In this document: positions 25,287 through 37,624 of the stretch, piece by piece
Numbering within the stretch: the first letter of the stretch is position 1
How the letters are laid out: the number at the start of each line of letters is the position of its first letter
Translations under genes and position numbers: made by a program
NCBI RefSeq assembly: GCF_003732485.1
Contig: NZ_MOAK01000086.1
Span: forward strand, 18,481-82,480
Source: Pseudomonas protegens
GTDB taxonomy: Bacteria > Pseudomonadota > Gammaproteobacteria > Pseudomonadales > Pseudomonadaceae
DNA: 64,000 nucleotides
Reading direction: 5' to 3'
Notes under the pieces: generated by a model
The model's database searches: none
Seen by the model: only the letters and a program-made list of their open reading frames with translations
Told to the model about the DNA's origin: nothing

Positions 25287-26752
25287 ACCTTGCGCTCCAG
25301 GGCTTCGGCCAGCACGGCTTTAAGCTGGTCACGCAGGTCGCTGATTTCGCCCTGCAGGCTGGCATAGTTGCGCAGCAGTTCGTCTGGGTCGTGGCTGACT
25401 TGTTCGCCGATATGCGGGTTTTTGCAGTCGAGGTTCCAGTTGCGCGCTTGCAGTTCTTCGAGGCTGACCTTCCAGGCAAACTCGCCTTCCACCCGTGCGG
25501 CAAAGCCATCGGCCTCGCTGCCCCACCAGGCTTCTTCAACTGCGAACTCTTCGAGGCGCATGGGGCGGGTCTTGGAATAGTTCTTAACGCCGGCTGGGTA
25601 CTGGTGTTCGTAAAACCACACCTGTTTGGTTGGCGCGCCTTTGGTGAAGAACAGCAGGTTGGTTTTGATGCCGGTGTAGGGGTTGAAAACGCCGTTGGGC
25701 AGGCGAACGATGGTGTGCAGGTTGCACTCGGTCAGCAGCTTTTCCTTAATGCGGCTTTTGATGCCTTCGCCAAACAGGAAGCCATCGGGCAGCACCACGG
25801 CGGCGCGGCCGCCGTCCTTGAGCAGCTGCATGATCAGCACCAGGAACAAATCGGCGGTTTCTCGGGTGCGGAAGGCGGCGGGGAAGTTGGTTTCGATGCC
25901 GTCTTCTTCCATGCCGCCGAATGGCGGGTTGGCGACGATGCAGTGCACGCGCTCGCTGGGGCCCCAGCTGATCAGCGGTTTGCTCAGGGTATTGTCATGG
26001 CGGATCTGGCTGGGCACCTCAATGCCGTGCAGGATCATATTGGTGGTAGCTAACAGGTGCGGCAGCGGCTTTTTTTCCACGCCGAAGATGCTGGCCTGCA
26101 GGGTGCGTTCGTCTTCAGCGGTTTTTACGTAACGGCTGCGCTTGTGCTCGATGGCGCAGGTGAGGAAGCCGCCTGTACCGCAGGCCGGGTCCATGACCTT
26201 TTCGTCCAGCTTGGGATCGACCATGCGCACCATAAAATCGGTGACCGGGCGCGGGGTGTAAAACTCGCCCGCATTGCCGGCGTTTTGCAGGTCGCGCAGC
26301 AGTTGCTCGTAGAGGTTGCCGAACTCGTGGCGTTCCTGAGCTTTGTTGAAGTCCACGCCTTCCTGAATCTTGTTGATCACCTGGCGCAGCAGTTGGCCAG
26401 ATTTCATGTAGTTGTAGGCGTCTTCAAACACGCTGCGCACCACAAAGGCGGATGGCGTGTTGCTGTACTCGTGCAGGTTCTGCAGCTGCGGGAAAAGGTT
26501 GTTGTCGATAAAATCCTTCAGCGCATCGCCGGTCATGCCTTCCGGGTCGGCCGCCCAGGTGCGCCAGCGACAACTGTCGGGGATAGGCGATTTGTAGTTG
26601 TCGTCCATCAACTCCCATTCCATCTCACGGTCATCGAAGATCTTGAGGAACAGTAGCCAGACCAGTTGGCCAATGCGCTGGGCGTCGCCGTCGACTCCGA
26701 CGTCTTTGCGCATGATGTCCTGGATGGATTTGATGGTGGAGCTAATGGACAT
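25283..26752 (-). CDS. hsdM: Type I DNA methyltransferase subunit HsdM
   Basis: A 489-residue N6-adenine methyltransferase. The N-terminal helical bundle spans about 1-140. The S-adenosylmethionine motif 'VMDPACGTGGFLTCAI' lies near residue 185 and the catalytic 'CIVANPPFGG' near 280. With HsdS it methylates the host recognition site, and with HsdR it forms the restriction complex. It lies 8 bases after the Mrr-like gene and overlaps hsdS, so all are one transcript. Confidence 0.93.
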   Translation of the reverse strand: MSISSTIKSIQDIMRKDVGVDGDAQRIGQLVWLLFLKIFDDREMEWELMDDNYKSPIPDSCRWRTWAADPEGMTGDALKDFIDNNLFPQLQNLHEYSNTPSAFVVRSVFEDAYNYMKSGQLLRQVINKIQEGVDFNKAQERHEFGNLYEQLLRDLQNAGNAGEFYTPRPVTDFMVRMVDPKLDEKVMDPACGTGGFLTCAIEHKRSRYVKTAEDERTLQASIFGVEKKPLPHLLATTNMILHGIEVPSQIRHDNTLSKPLISWGPSERVHCIVANPPFGGMEEDGIETNFPAAFRTRETADLFLVLIMQLLKDGGRAAVVLPDGFLFGEGIKSRIKEKLLTECNLHTIVRLPNGVFNPYTGIKTNLLFFTKGAPTKQVWFYEHQYPAGVKNYSKTRPMRLEEFAVEEAWWGSEADGFAARVEGEFAWKVSLEELQARNWNLDCKNPHIGEQVSHDPDELLRNYASLQGEISDLRDQLKAVLAEALERKV

Positions 26753-26760
26753 GAAAAACC

Positions 26761-27939
26761 TTATTCGGTGAGGGGCTCTGCAGGCGAGCCTTCAAAGTAG
26801 CTGTCGTCAACTTCCAATAGGGAAAGCTTTTTCTGTTTAATGCCGACGCCGTGCTTGATCAGCAGCTCAATGAGCTTGTCGCCGTCGATCAGGGTGATGG
26901 GGGCGGCTCCGGGGAAGAGCGCCACATCCTTGCAACCTTTAGCAAAGCCACCAATGGTGATGATGGTTCCACGCAAGGCACCATGCAGCGGCAGGGCTCC
27001 GCGCAACTGGTCTAGCACCGGGCGAGTAATGTTGGCTTTGTGGCGTTTGACTTGAACCACTTCCTTGATTTCGGTGATACCGAACTGGAAGTTGGCGATG
27101 ACATCGACCCCTTTGTCGCCGCTCTGTTTAGTGACCTGGACATTTTCGTAATCCATGGCCTCCAACAAGTCCTTGATCAATTCCTCGAAGCGATACGGAT
27201 CAAGGCATTCCAGGCGCTCTCTCAATGCAGTGGTTTGCGCGGCATTGTAATCCTTGATGGCGCTGAAAACATTATGATGAGCCTGCAACTGCGGGCTCGC
27301 ACTCTGCGGCGCGGCATAGTCCAACCCGGCGCTGGTGATGTTGTATGTATTGCCTTCACGGCTGACGTAGCCGCGAGCCGTCAGGTTGAGCAAGCGTTGG
27401 CGAAGGGTGGCGTTGATGCTCGAGGGTGTTTTGTAATTAGAGTTTTCCAGCAGAAATTCGGTCCACTCTTCCAGCAGGTCGGCGCGTTTGCCTGGCGAAT
27501 GGGCGGCGAGAATGGCTAGCAGTTGCGGCACTCCTTCGGCTTCATCCAGCTCTCGCAGCAGGGCTGGGGCGCAGGCGATGAAATCGTTGCCACGCTGCTC
27601 CAGCCTGTATTGCCCTGCCGCATTGAGGCTCAGAAGTTGGTAGGTGTTGATAAACAGATAGGCCCCGTAGATGTGCCGGGGGTTTACGGTGTGCTGGCTT
27701 TCATCCCAGATCCGTTGAGCCAGTTGGCGGTCGGTGCCGTTTAGCCGTTCGGGTATCCAGAGGCTCGGTTGGCTCCAGTCGACGGTGTTCTGTGGCGTGC
27801 CCGTCTGCTCGTCAACGGCCTTGATCAGACTGCGCACCTGATCCTTGCTGATACCGTCAAAAATATGCAGTAGTGCCGCAACCTCCGCATATAAAGGAAA
27901 TAGCGGTGTGCGCACCAAGGGCTGACGTGCTCCTGTCAT
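26761..27939 (-). CDS. Mrr-like restriction endonuclease
   Basis: A 392-residue protein. The C-terminal third is an Mrr_cat nuclease domain: 'FEELIKDLLEAMDYENVQVT', then 'GDKGVDVIANF' and 'EVVQVKRHK', giving the D...QxK catalytic pattern. The N-terminal part looks helical with winged-helix character ('SINATLRQRLLNLTARGYVS'), as in Mrr DNA-recognition domains. It lies between hsdR and hsdM, with AGGAG before its ATG, and is co-transcribed. It may be a type IV modification-dependent nuclease carried in the operon. Its target is unknown. Confidence 0.82.
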   Translation of the reverse strand: MTGARQPLVRTPLFPLYAEVAALLHIFDGISKDQVRSLIKAVDEQTGTPQNTVDWSQPSLWIPERLNGTDRQLAQRIWDESQHTVNPRHIYGAYLFINTYQLLSLNAAGQYRLEQRGNDFIACAPALLRELDEAEGVPQLLAILAAHSPGKRADLLEEWTEFLLENSNYKTPSSINATLRQRLLNLTARGYVSREGNTYNITSAGLDYAAPQSASPQLQAHHNVFSAIKDYNAAQTTALRERLECLDPYRFEELIKDLLEAMDYENVQVTKQSGDKGVDVIANFQFGITEIKEVVQVKRHKANITRPVLDQLRGALPLHGALRGTIITIGGFAKGCKDVALFPGAAPITLIDGDKLIELLIKHGVGIKQKKLSLLEVDDSYFEGSPAEPLTE

Positions 27940-27963
27940 GGGTTAACTCCTAAATAATTCGCC

Positions 27964-30330
27964 TCAGGCGCTATACAGCTCGCCTTCCAGTTCATGGATA
28001 GCCTTGTTGTAACCGGCCTTGCCGCCAAAAGCCTTGACCAGTTCGATGGGCGCACCGATTTGGCTGAAGGGGTCGAGCTGAAGGATTTTTATGTCTTCGA
28101 TATGCTCGATGCCGGTATCGGCATATTTATCCAGCAATGCCTCCAGCACTTGGCGGGCTGCACCGGAATACTTGGCGAAGTAGTTGCGCTTTTTCACCTG
28201 CTCGGCGCGCTCTTTACGCGACAGCGGCGGTTGGTCGAAGGCGACGTGGCAGATCAGGTCGAATGGATCGAGGGTTTTGCCCTGTTTCTTTTCCACTTCC
28301 TCGGCCAGGGCTTCCCACATCACGCCCTGGGCAGCCATTTCGTCGATGATGGCTTTCTTCTGCTCGGCATCACTCCAGCGGCGCAGGAAGTCATCCAGCG
28401 AGGCGAACTGCTTCTGTACGCAGGTGCGGGTGTAGTCGTGCAGCGATTCAGTGATCAGCCGGCCGTCCGGACCGTAATACTGCACACGCTCGGCGATGAC
28501 ATAAATCGGGACGTTGTCGATGACATACTTGATGCGTTTTTTGCCCTCATCTTCGCCGGTGAAATCCAGGTCATCACCCTCGTTATCATTGCCTGCACTT
28601 ATGCCATCTTCATCGGCAAGCGGGTCATCCGGTGGTACGGGGGAGTCATCGCCTTCTGGGGCGTAGATCACTACTGGGTCTCCATCGAAGGCCGGGTCGG
28701 CAAACAGCTCGGTAGCCTTTTTGAAGTCCATGATGGTGAACCAAAATTTGCCGTAGTCCTCGTTGATGCGAGTACCGCGGCCAATGATTTGTTTGAACTC
28801 GGTCATCGACTTGATGTGTTGGTCGAGCACGATCAGCTTGCAGGTCTGGGCATCGACGCCGGTGGTCATTAGTTTGCTGGTGGTGGCGATGACTGGGTAA
28901 CGCTCTTCCGGGTTGATGAAGTTATCCAGCTCGGCTTTTCCCTCTTGGTCATCGCCGGTGATGCGCATGACGTACTTGCGGTTCTCGGCCATTCGCTCAG
29001 GGTTTAGGTTGACCAGTGCTTGGCGCATACGCTCTGCGTGGTTGATATCGTCGCAGAAGACGATGGTTTTCTGGAATGGATCGGTGGCCTTGAGGAATTC
29101 GGTAACCTTCTGCGCCACCAGCTGGGTGCGTGCCTCGATGACCAGGGTGCGGTCCATGTCCTTGAGGTTGTAGATACGGTCTTCGATCAGCTCGCCATTC
29201 TTGTCGAGCATGCCTTTGGGCGGACGCCAGCCTTGCAGGTCTTTGTCGAAATCGATGCGCACCACTTTGTAGGGAGCAAGAAAGCCGTCTTCGATACCTT
29301 GCTTCAAGGTGTAGCTGTAAATCGGTTCGCCGAAGTAGGTGATGCTGGACACCTCTTTGGTTTCCTTCGGCGTGGCGGTGAGACCGACATGGGTGGCGCT
29401 GGAGAAGTAGTCGAGGATTTCACGCCAGGCGGAATCCTCGGCGGCGCTGCCACGGTGGCATTCGTCGATCACGATCAGGTCGAAGAAGTCGCGGGAGAAC
29501 TGTTTGTAGACATTCATCTCTTCATCAGTGCCGGTGACAGCCTGATAGAGCGACAGGTAGATCTCGTAGGAGGTATCGATCTGGCGTTTGGCGATTTTGG
29601 TCATCGCTTGGCCGAAAGGCTTGAAGTCGTTGTTCTTGGTCTGGTCGACCAGGATGTTGCGATCAGCGAGGAACAGGATGCGTTTCTTCTGTTTCGATTT
29701 CCACAGCCGCCAGATGATCTGGAAGGCTGTGTAGGTCTTGCCGGTGCCCGTAGCCATCACCAGCAGGATACGGTCTTGGCCGCGCGCCACAGCCTCGACG
29801 GTGCGGTTGATGGCATTCATCTGGTAGTAGCGCGGCATGCGCCCGGAGCCGTCGTCGTAGTAGGGCGATTCGATCTTGTGCTGGGCGGTGTTATCCAGCC
29901 CCTTCCATTGGCAGTAGCGCTGCCAGAGTTCGGTGGGGCTGGGGAATTGGTCGAGGGTGAGTTCGGTTTCTACTTGGCTGCCTGTGCCACTGCGGTCATG
30001 GAATAGGAAACCGTCGCCATTGCTGGAGAACACGAACGGTACGTCCAGTGCTTCCGCGTAGCCGAGAGCTTGCTGCATGCCGGAGCCAACGGAGTGCTTA
30101 TTGTCCTTTGCCTCGATCACAGCGATGGGCAGGTTGGCTTGGTGGTAGAGGATGAAGTCTGCGCGGCGAGCTTCACCACGGCTGTGAAGTTTGCCTCGGA
30201 CGATAATGCGGCCTTTGGTAAAGCTGACTTCCTCGCGCACTTGCTTGTGCATGTCCCATCCAGCTTGCTGAACGGCTGGAGCGATGTACTTGCTGCAGAT
30301 GTCCCGCTCGGAAAGCGACTTTTTGTCCAT
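27964..30330 (-). CDS. hsdR: Type I restriction endonuclease subunit HsdR
   Basis: A 788-residue motor-nuclease subunit of the EcoEI-like branch. The N-terminal nuclease domain has '[20 protein letters not shown]' (E-x-K). The SF2 helicase core has Walker A '[12 protein letters not shown]', the DEAD-like box 'DECHRG' and motif III 'GLTATP'. An EcoEI-type C-terminal domain follows and contacts HsdM. The ATG at 30330 is preferred; a GTG at 30426 would add 32 unlike residues. It is the first gene of the hsdR - Mrr-like - hsdM - hsdS operon. Confidence 0.92.
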   Translation of the reverse strand: MDKKSLSERDICSKYIAPAVQQAGWDMHKQVREEVSFTKGRIIVRGKLHSRGEARRADFILYHQANLPIAVIEAKDNKHSVGSGMQQALGYAEALDVPFVFSSNGDGFLFHDRSGTGSQVETELTLDQFPSPTELWQRYCQWKGLDNTAQHKIESPYYDDGSGRMPRYYQMNAINRTVEAVARGQDRILLVMATGTGKTYTAFQIIWRLWKSKQKKRILFLADRNILVDQTKNNDFKPFGQAMTKIAKRQIDTSYEIYLSLYQAVTGTDEEMNVYKQFSRDFFDLIVIDECHRGSAAEDSAWREILDYFSSATHVGLTATPKETKEVSSITYFGEPIYSYTLKQGIEDGFLAPYKVVRIDFDKDLQGWRPPKGMLDKNGELIEDRIYNLKDMDRTLVIEARTQLVAQKVTEFLKATDPFQKTIVFCDDINHAERMRQALVNLNPERMAENRKYVMRITGDDQEGKAELDNFINPEERYPVIATTSKLMTTGVDAQTCKLIVLDQHIKSMTEFKQIIGRGTRINEDYGKFWFTIMDFKKATELFADPAFDGDPVVIYAPEGDDSPVPPDDPLADEDGISAGNDNEGDDLDFTGEDEGKKRIKYVIDNVPIYVIAERVQYYGPDGRLITESLHDYTRTCVQKQFASLDDFLRRWSDAEQKKAIIDEMAAQGVMWEALAEEVEKKQGKTLDPFDLICHVAFDQPPLSRKERAEQVKKRNYFAKYSGAARQVLEALLDKYADTGIEHIEDIKILQLDPFSQIGAPIELVKAFGGKAGYNKAIHELEGELYSA

Positions 30331-30700
30331 AAACCCCAATTCCCTTTCAAACCGGCCTGGTCGCTCCATTCCGGCACAGATGATCGTGCTTGAAGGGCGC
30401 AAATGTACCTTGTTTGATGCTGGCACGGGAGAAGATCAGATTTTGGTGGTCGACGCTGTAGGAAAAGGTGACGCCATAACAGCGGGCGTACTTCTTGTTG
30501 TTCCGAAAGCTCTTTTACCTTGGATTGTGGCCTGGCGTTGGCTCTCGACGCGGTCGATCCTGCCTGTAAGCAATCAGATTGAATAAGCGAGGTTTTGGGA
30601 ACGTGATGGGAGCTTTGAAATACCCAAATGGCCAAAACTCACCATTCTTCTAAGGACGACAATCGCGCTGAAGCCTTTGATTTCACTGAGCTTCAGGCAC
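30331..30700. other. Gap between hsdR and ssrA without a supportable gene
   Basis: The hsdR promoter must lie here. A 35-codon frame (30628-30735) begins 'MAKTHHSSKDDNRAEAFDFT' but runs through the ssrA terminator and has no family, so I do not call it. No integrase and no repeat of the ssrA 3' end are visible. Confidence 0.5.
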
Positions 30701-30730
30701 AAAAAAAGACGTCCATGGACGTCTTTTCTT
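30701..30730 (-). terminator. Rho-independent terminator of ssrA
   Basis: AAAAGACGTCCATGGACGTCTTTT is a perfect palindrome, followed on the minus strand by more T. It lies 8 bases beyond the CCA end of the tmRNA. Confidence 0.85.
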
Positions 30731-30737
30731 GTTGAGT

Positions 30738-31131
30738 TGGTGGAGCCGGGGGGATTTGAACCCCCGTCCGCCAGTACTCCGCTGTCGGTACTACATGCTT
30801 AGCCGTGTCTATTGAGTTAACCCTCAGCGACCCGACGGGCAGGGTGCTTTGGGCGAGTTGTGTAAGTTTTAGCCGCTTCGTCCACAACGTACTGCACGGC
30901 GATTCTGTTCTATATGACAATCATTTTGGGTTTACAGACATCCCCTGATGATTGCTGGACCCGAAGGTACCAGGGGGGAAGGGCTAAGGCTGCTTACGCA
31001 GCGAGAGCGTAATCCCCGTAGGTTTCGTCATTGGCAACTATAGGAAGTTGCAACAGTGGATTTACGAGTTCTGTTACCAACTCGGCATGCACCTAAAGTT
31101 TCGCAACCGGCGTCGAATCCTAAACGGCCCC
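30738..31131 (-). ncRNA. ssrA: tmRNA (ssrA)
   Basis: Transfer-messenger RNA that rescues stalled ribosomes. The 3' end reads GGTTCAAATCCCCCCGGCTC followed by CACCA, a T-arm and acceptor strand, and the 5' end reads GGGGCCGTTTAGGATTCGAC; these pair as the tRNA-like domain. The tag reading frame is at 31035-30994 and encodes ANDETYGDYALAA plus stop, using GCC as the resume codon. The partner protein SmpB is encoded in this same window at 40429-40911. The 3' end of ssrA is a common integration site, and the type I restriction operon lies directly downstream. Confidence 0.95.
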
Positions 31132-31163
31132 GAACCTGTTGTGCATTACCAACAGGTGGACGG

Positions 31164-31193
31164 ATTCTACGCTAACCGAGGCCAGAAGGCCAA
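31164..31193 (-). promoter_or_regulatory. Possible ssrA promoter
   Basis: On the minus strand TTGGCC (31188-31193) and TAGAAT (31164-31169) are separated by 18 bases. Transcription would begin about 25 bases before the mature tmRNA 5' end, which fits RNase P trimming. The -35 overlaps a GC-rich hairpin (31188-31207) that may terminate the gene upstream. Confidence 0.35.
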
Positions 31194-31219
31194 CCCGAAG
31201 GTTGGCCCAATGCATCGGC

Positions 31220-31507
31220 CTACTGATCGCCCTTGGTGTTGTTCTGCAATTGCTGGATCGCCTGGGTGGTCAGGGAGATGCAGTTCTTGGTGCCTTCCTC
31301 GGTGCCTTTGGCGTGTTCGGCGGTGGCTTGCTGGACCTTGGCGTCGATGTCGCTGCTCAGGTCCGAGCTCATGACTTCGGTACTGACTTTGGCATCCTTG
31401 ATCTTTTGCAGGTTGATCTGGCACAGGTCTTCTTGCCCGGCGGCAAACACCGGGGAGGCCAGCATCGCGGCGGTGATGAACAGTCCAGCCAGTGCGGAAC
31501 GCTTCAT
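31220..31507 (-). CDS. Small exported protein (95 aa)
   Basis: The N-terminus 'MKRSALAGLFITAAMLASPV' followed by FAAGQ is a clear Sec signal peptide with an AxA-type cleavage site near residue 22. The mature part is about 72 residues, largely helical and charged, with two cysteines ('EDLCQINL' and 'GTKNCISL') that may form one disulfide in the periplasm. No family function is recognised. It sits between ssrA and the lactate cluster. Confidence 0.7.
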   Translation of the reverse strand: MKRSALAGLFITAAMLASPVFAAGQEDLCQINLQKIKDAKVSTEVMSSDLSSDIDAKVQQATAEHAKGTEEGTKNCISLTTQAIQQLQNNTKGDQ

Positions 31508-31719
31508 GGTTGTCTCCTTGATCGCAGGGGCTCGGTGCCTCCGGTTAACGGGGCAGGCTGCCGAGTGGGGCTAAGCCCTTTTTTGCGGGCCTAGAAAATG
31601 GACTCTAGCCGCGCGCCGGGGTTCTGTTTTTTTTTGCGATGAAATGGAAAAGCCATGGGCGCCTTCCGCCAGGCACAAAAAAGGGGCGAAAACGCCCCTT
31701 GGTTGCCCGGTTCGATGGC

Positions 31720-34526
<2,807 letters not shown>

Positions 34527-34530
<4 letters not shown>

Positions 34531-35198
34531 TGGTCCTCCAGGATCAGCACCACCAGGTCTTTCGGGCCGTGGGCGCCGTAAGCCAGGACTTGCTCGATAT
34601 CAGCGGTCTTCGATGGGCCGGACACCAGCAGCGCGTTGGTCGGCATGCCGGCGGCCCAGTTCATCTGTTGCTGCACCTGATAGAAGTTGTCGCGGATCTC
34701 GCTGGCCTTGAGCAGGGCGAAATGCACCGGCGGCACCAGGCTCATCAGCCGCGGCTCTTCCCGGGTCGGCCAGAGGATCAGGCTGCCGGTGGCGGCGATC
34801 GCGCCCAGGGTGGTAGTGAGGCTGGCCGGGGTGTCGTTGAACAGCTCGGCTTTCCATTCTTCCACCGGGCGGTCGTAGGCCTTGAGCGTCGGCAGTTGCG
34901 GCCGCTCGGCCCAGTACTGGGTGACCCGCTGGCCGTGGGGCGTGCTCGGGGCGATCAGCAGACTGGGCAACTGGCGTTCCTGCAGCAGGCGGGCCAGCAG
35001 CTCCGGCCAGTCGGCGGCGGTGCTCAGGTGGATTTCGGTGTGCACCGCTTCCATCTGTTTGCGCAGTTGCGGGATGCGTTGTTCCGCGCTGTAGGTGTAA
35101 GGCTCGGTGACCAGCGCCTCGTCGAAGTTATCCACAATCGGCGTGGTGCCGCTCAGGCTGTTGCGCAGCTTGGCGAGGATGTTGTGTTTTGCGCTCAT
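34527..35198 (-). CDS. lutC: Lactate utilisation protein LutC/YkgG (LUD domain)
   Basis: A 223-residue LUD-domain protein. 'LGAIAATGSLILWPTREEPR' (residues about 130-150) and the C-terminal 'GPSKTADIEQVLAYGAHGPK' are the conserved LUD segments. With LutA and LutB it forms an L-lactate-oxidising complex. Its start overlaps the lutB stop by one base (TGATG), and its stop overlaps the dld start, showing a tightly coupled operon. Confidence 0.88.
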
Positions 35199-36652
35199 CA
35201 GCGGTCTCCCTGCTTGTCCAGGTGCTCACGGGCCAGATCATGCAGCGACCGGGCGGCGGGTTTTGGCGCGCTGTGGTTCTGCGTCCAGGGGCCGACCTTG
35301 CTCGGGGTGAGGGCGCGCAGTCGGGTGGCGGCCAGGGTGAACAGGCGATACAGGGTCGGCGAGCTATTGAGGCGGGCCCAGGCGTTCCAGATGAAACGTT
35401 CCTTGCGCGAGTACTTGCTGCCCTGGCCGCGCATCACTTGATGCGGGCTGTCCGGGGCCTTGACGTTTTCTTCCCGCAGTCGGCGCAGCAGCGCCGGGAT
35501 CGGGATCTTCACTGGGCAGACTTCGCCACAGGCGCCGCACAGTGACGAGGCGCTGGGGTGATCCGGCACCTTGGCCAGGCCCACCATGTGCGGGGTGATG
35601 ATCTTGCCGATCGGCCCCGGGTAGACCTCGCCGTAGGTGTGGCCGCCGACCCGGGTGTAGACCGGGCAGTGGTTCATGCAGGCGCCGCAACGGATGCAGT
35701 TCAGGGTCTGGCGCAGTTCGCTGTCGGCAAACGCCTGGCTGCGGCCGTTGTCCAGCAGCACCAAGTGCACTTCCTGGGGGCCGTCCAACTCATGCTCTTT
35801 GCGCGGGCCGGAGATCATGTTGACGTAGGTGGTGATGGGCTGGCCCAGGGCCGAGCGGGTCAGCAGCGAAAGCAGCGGCACCACGTCCCGCAGGTTCTCG
35901 ACGACTTTCTCGATCCCGGTGACGGCGATGTGCACTGGCGGCACGGTGGTGGACATGCGCCCGTTGCCTTCGTTTTCCACCAGTAGCAGGGTGCCGGTCT
36001 CGGCCACGGCAAAATTGACGCCGGAGACGCCGATATCGGCTTCGAAGAATTTCTGCCGCAAGACCTTGCGACCGATCTGAATGAGTTGGTCAACGTCCTT
36101 GGTGTACTCCACGCCGAGTTTGTCGTGGAACAAGGACGCGACCTGACCGGCATTCTTGTGGATCGCCGGCATAATGATGTGTGAAGGCTTCTCGTGGTCG
36201 AGCTGGACGATGAACTCGCCCATGTCCGACTCAAGGCATTCAATGCCTTGTTCAGCGAGGACATGGTTCATTTCCATCTCTTCGCTGACCATCGATTTGC
36301 CCTTGATCACTTGCCGCGCCTCGTGAGCGCGGATGATCGAGAGGACGATGCCATTGGCCTCGTCCACCGTTTCCGCCCAGTGCACTGTCACACCGTTGCG
36401 GGTCAGGTTCTGTTCCAGGCGCTCGAGCAGGTCGGGCAGCTTGGATAACGCCCGGGCGCGAATCGCATTGCCCAGGGCGCGCAGGTGTTCTCTTTCGTGG
36501 GCATCGCTGAACGAGGCCGCACGCTTGGCCATGAGTGAATCCATGGCGCTGCGAAAGTTGTTTCGCAGCTGTTGGTCACCCAGGGCTTGGTGGGCCCGGG
36601 TGCGAAAATCGTCCGCCAGCGTCGTGGTCGGAATCAGCTCTGGGGTGCTCAT
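35198..36652 (-). CDS. lutB: Lactate utilisation iron-sulfur protein LutB/YkgF
   Basis: A 484-residue protein. The first 300 residues are a LUD domain ('VIKGKSMVSEEMEMNHVLAE', 'FAVAETGTLLLVENEGNGRM'). They are followed by two [4Fe-4S] cysteine sets, 'CIRCGACMNHCPVY' and 'CGACGEVCPVKIPIP'. It carries electrons in L-lactate oxidation. The ATG at 36652 is chosen because it overlaps the lutA stop (ATGA); the longer frame to 36874 overlaps lutA with unrelated sequence. Confidence 0.9.
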   Translation of the reverse strand: MSTPELIPTTTLADDFRTRAHQALGDQQLRNNFRSAMDSLMAKRAASFSDAHEREHLRALGNAIRARALSKLPDLLERLEQNLTRNGVTVHWAETVDEANGIVLSIIRAHEARQVIKGKSMVSEEMEMNHVLAEQGIECLESDMGEFIVQLDHEKPSHIIMPAIHKNAGQVASLFHDKLGVEYTKDVDQLIQIGRKVLRQKFFEADIGVSGVNFAVAETGTLLLVENEGNGRMSTTVPPVHIAVTGIEKVVENLRDVVPLLSLLTRSALGQPITTYVNMISGPRKEHELDGPQEVHLVLLDNGRSQAFADSELRQTLNCIRCGACMNHCPVYTRVGGHTYGEVYPGPIGKIITPHMVGLAKVPDHPSASSLCGACGEVCPVKIPIPALLRRLREENVKAPDSPHQVMRGQGSKYSRKERFIWNAWARLNSSPTLYRLFTLAATRLRALTPSKVGPWTQNHSAPKPAARSLHDLAREHLDKQGDR

Positions 36653-37473
36653 TGCGCACCTCCAGTACGTTGCCAGAGGAAGCTCGCCAGGTGTTGGCCG
36701 CGCAATGCCTCTTGTTGTTTCTCCAGGGCGCCGTTGATGTTCATCAGGCAGCCGCAATCGGCACTCAGTACCTGGTGGGCGCCGGATTCTTTCAGCGCCC
36801 GGGTCTTGTCCGCGACCATGGCGCCGGAGATGTCCGGCATTCGGACGCTGAAAGTCCCGCCAAAGCCACAGCATTCGCTTTCGTGGCTGTGTTCTACCCG
36901 TTCCACGTTGCTCAGCTGTGACAGCAACTCACGGCCGTGCAGGTGGGTGTTCATTTCCCGGCGTGCCGAGCAGGAGGTGTGCAAGGCCACCTTGACCGGA
37001 GCGCCGCTGTCCTTGAGCTGCACCTTGCACACGTGCAGGAGGAACTCGGCCAGTTCAAAGGTGCGGGCAGCCAAGGCCTGCACCTGTTTCAGCGTTTCGG
37101 GCTCGTCCTTGAACAAGTCCGCGTAATGCTCGCGCAGCATGCCTGCGCAGGAACCCGACGGCACCACCACCGGATAGTCGCCGGCAAACAGCGCCAGTTG
37201 CGAGCGGGCCACGGTGCGCGCCTGTTCGGTGTAACCCGAGGTGTAGGCCGGTTGTCCGCAGCAGCTTTGCCCTTGCGGGTACTCCACGCGAATGCCTTCG
37301 CGCTCCAGCAGGTGAATCGCGTCCATCCCGGCTTCGGGATAGAACAGGTCGACCACGCAGGTGCCGAACAGGTAGACCCGCGCCGGCTTCGCGCTGGGGT
37401 ACTGCCGGGGTTCGGCTAGCGGCGGTGCGACACGGGTCGCATTGGGCACCGCGTTGTAGAAAAGCTCGCTCAT
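36649..37473 (-). CDS. lutA: Lactate utilisation protein LutA/YkgE (CCG domains)
   Basis: A 274-residue protein with two cysteine-rich CCG domains: 'GQSCCGQPAYTSGY' near residue 70 and 'SECCGFGGTFSVRMPDISGA' near residue 200. These bind a non-standard Fe-S centre. It works with LutB and LutC to oxidise L-lactate to pyruvate. No lldD-type FMN L-lactate dehydrogenase is present, so LutABC probably provides that activity in this cluster. Confidence 0.9.
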   Translation of the reverse strand: MSELFYNAVPNATRVAPPLAEPRQYPSAKPARVYLFGTCVVDLFYPEAGMDAIHLLEREGIRVEYPQGQSCCGQPAYTSGYTEQARTVARSQLALFAGDYPVVVPSGSCAGMLREHYADLFKDEPETLKQVQALAARTFELAEFLLHVCKVQLKDSGAPVKVALHTSCSARREMNTHLHGRELLSQLSNVERVEHSHESECCGFGGTFSVRMPDISGAMVADKTRALKESGAHQVLSADCGCLMNINGALEKQQEALRGQHLASFLWQRTGGAQ

Positions 37474-37624
37474 CAGGCGTGTCTCCGGGTGGTCCCGGTT
37501 ATTCGTCCGTCGCGGCGGCTGAAAGATAAACCAGCAAGCTTTCAGCAGCCTTGCAGACCGGGTGGTGAATGACTGACGCCGCGGGTGAGGGCGGCGTCGG
37601 TTCCATCGGTGTCGCAGGTGTTGC

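Noticed and set aside
30628..30735. A 35-codon frame before ssrA
   Set aside because: It runs through the ssrA terminator, has no family and no clear ribosome binding site.
22904..31131. ssrA-type attachment repeats (attL/attR) around the restriction operon
   Set aside because: I found no second copy of the ssrA 3' sequence at the left edge and no integrase.
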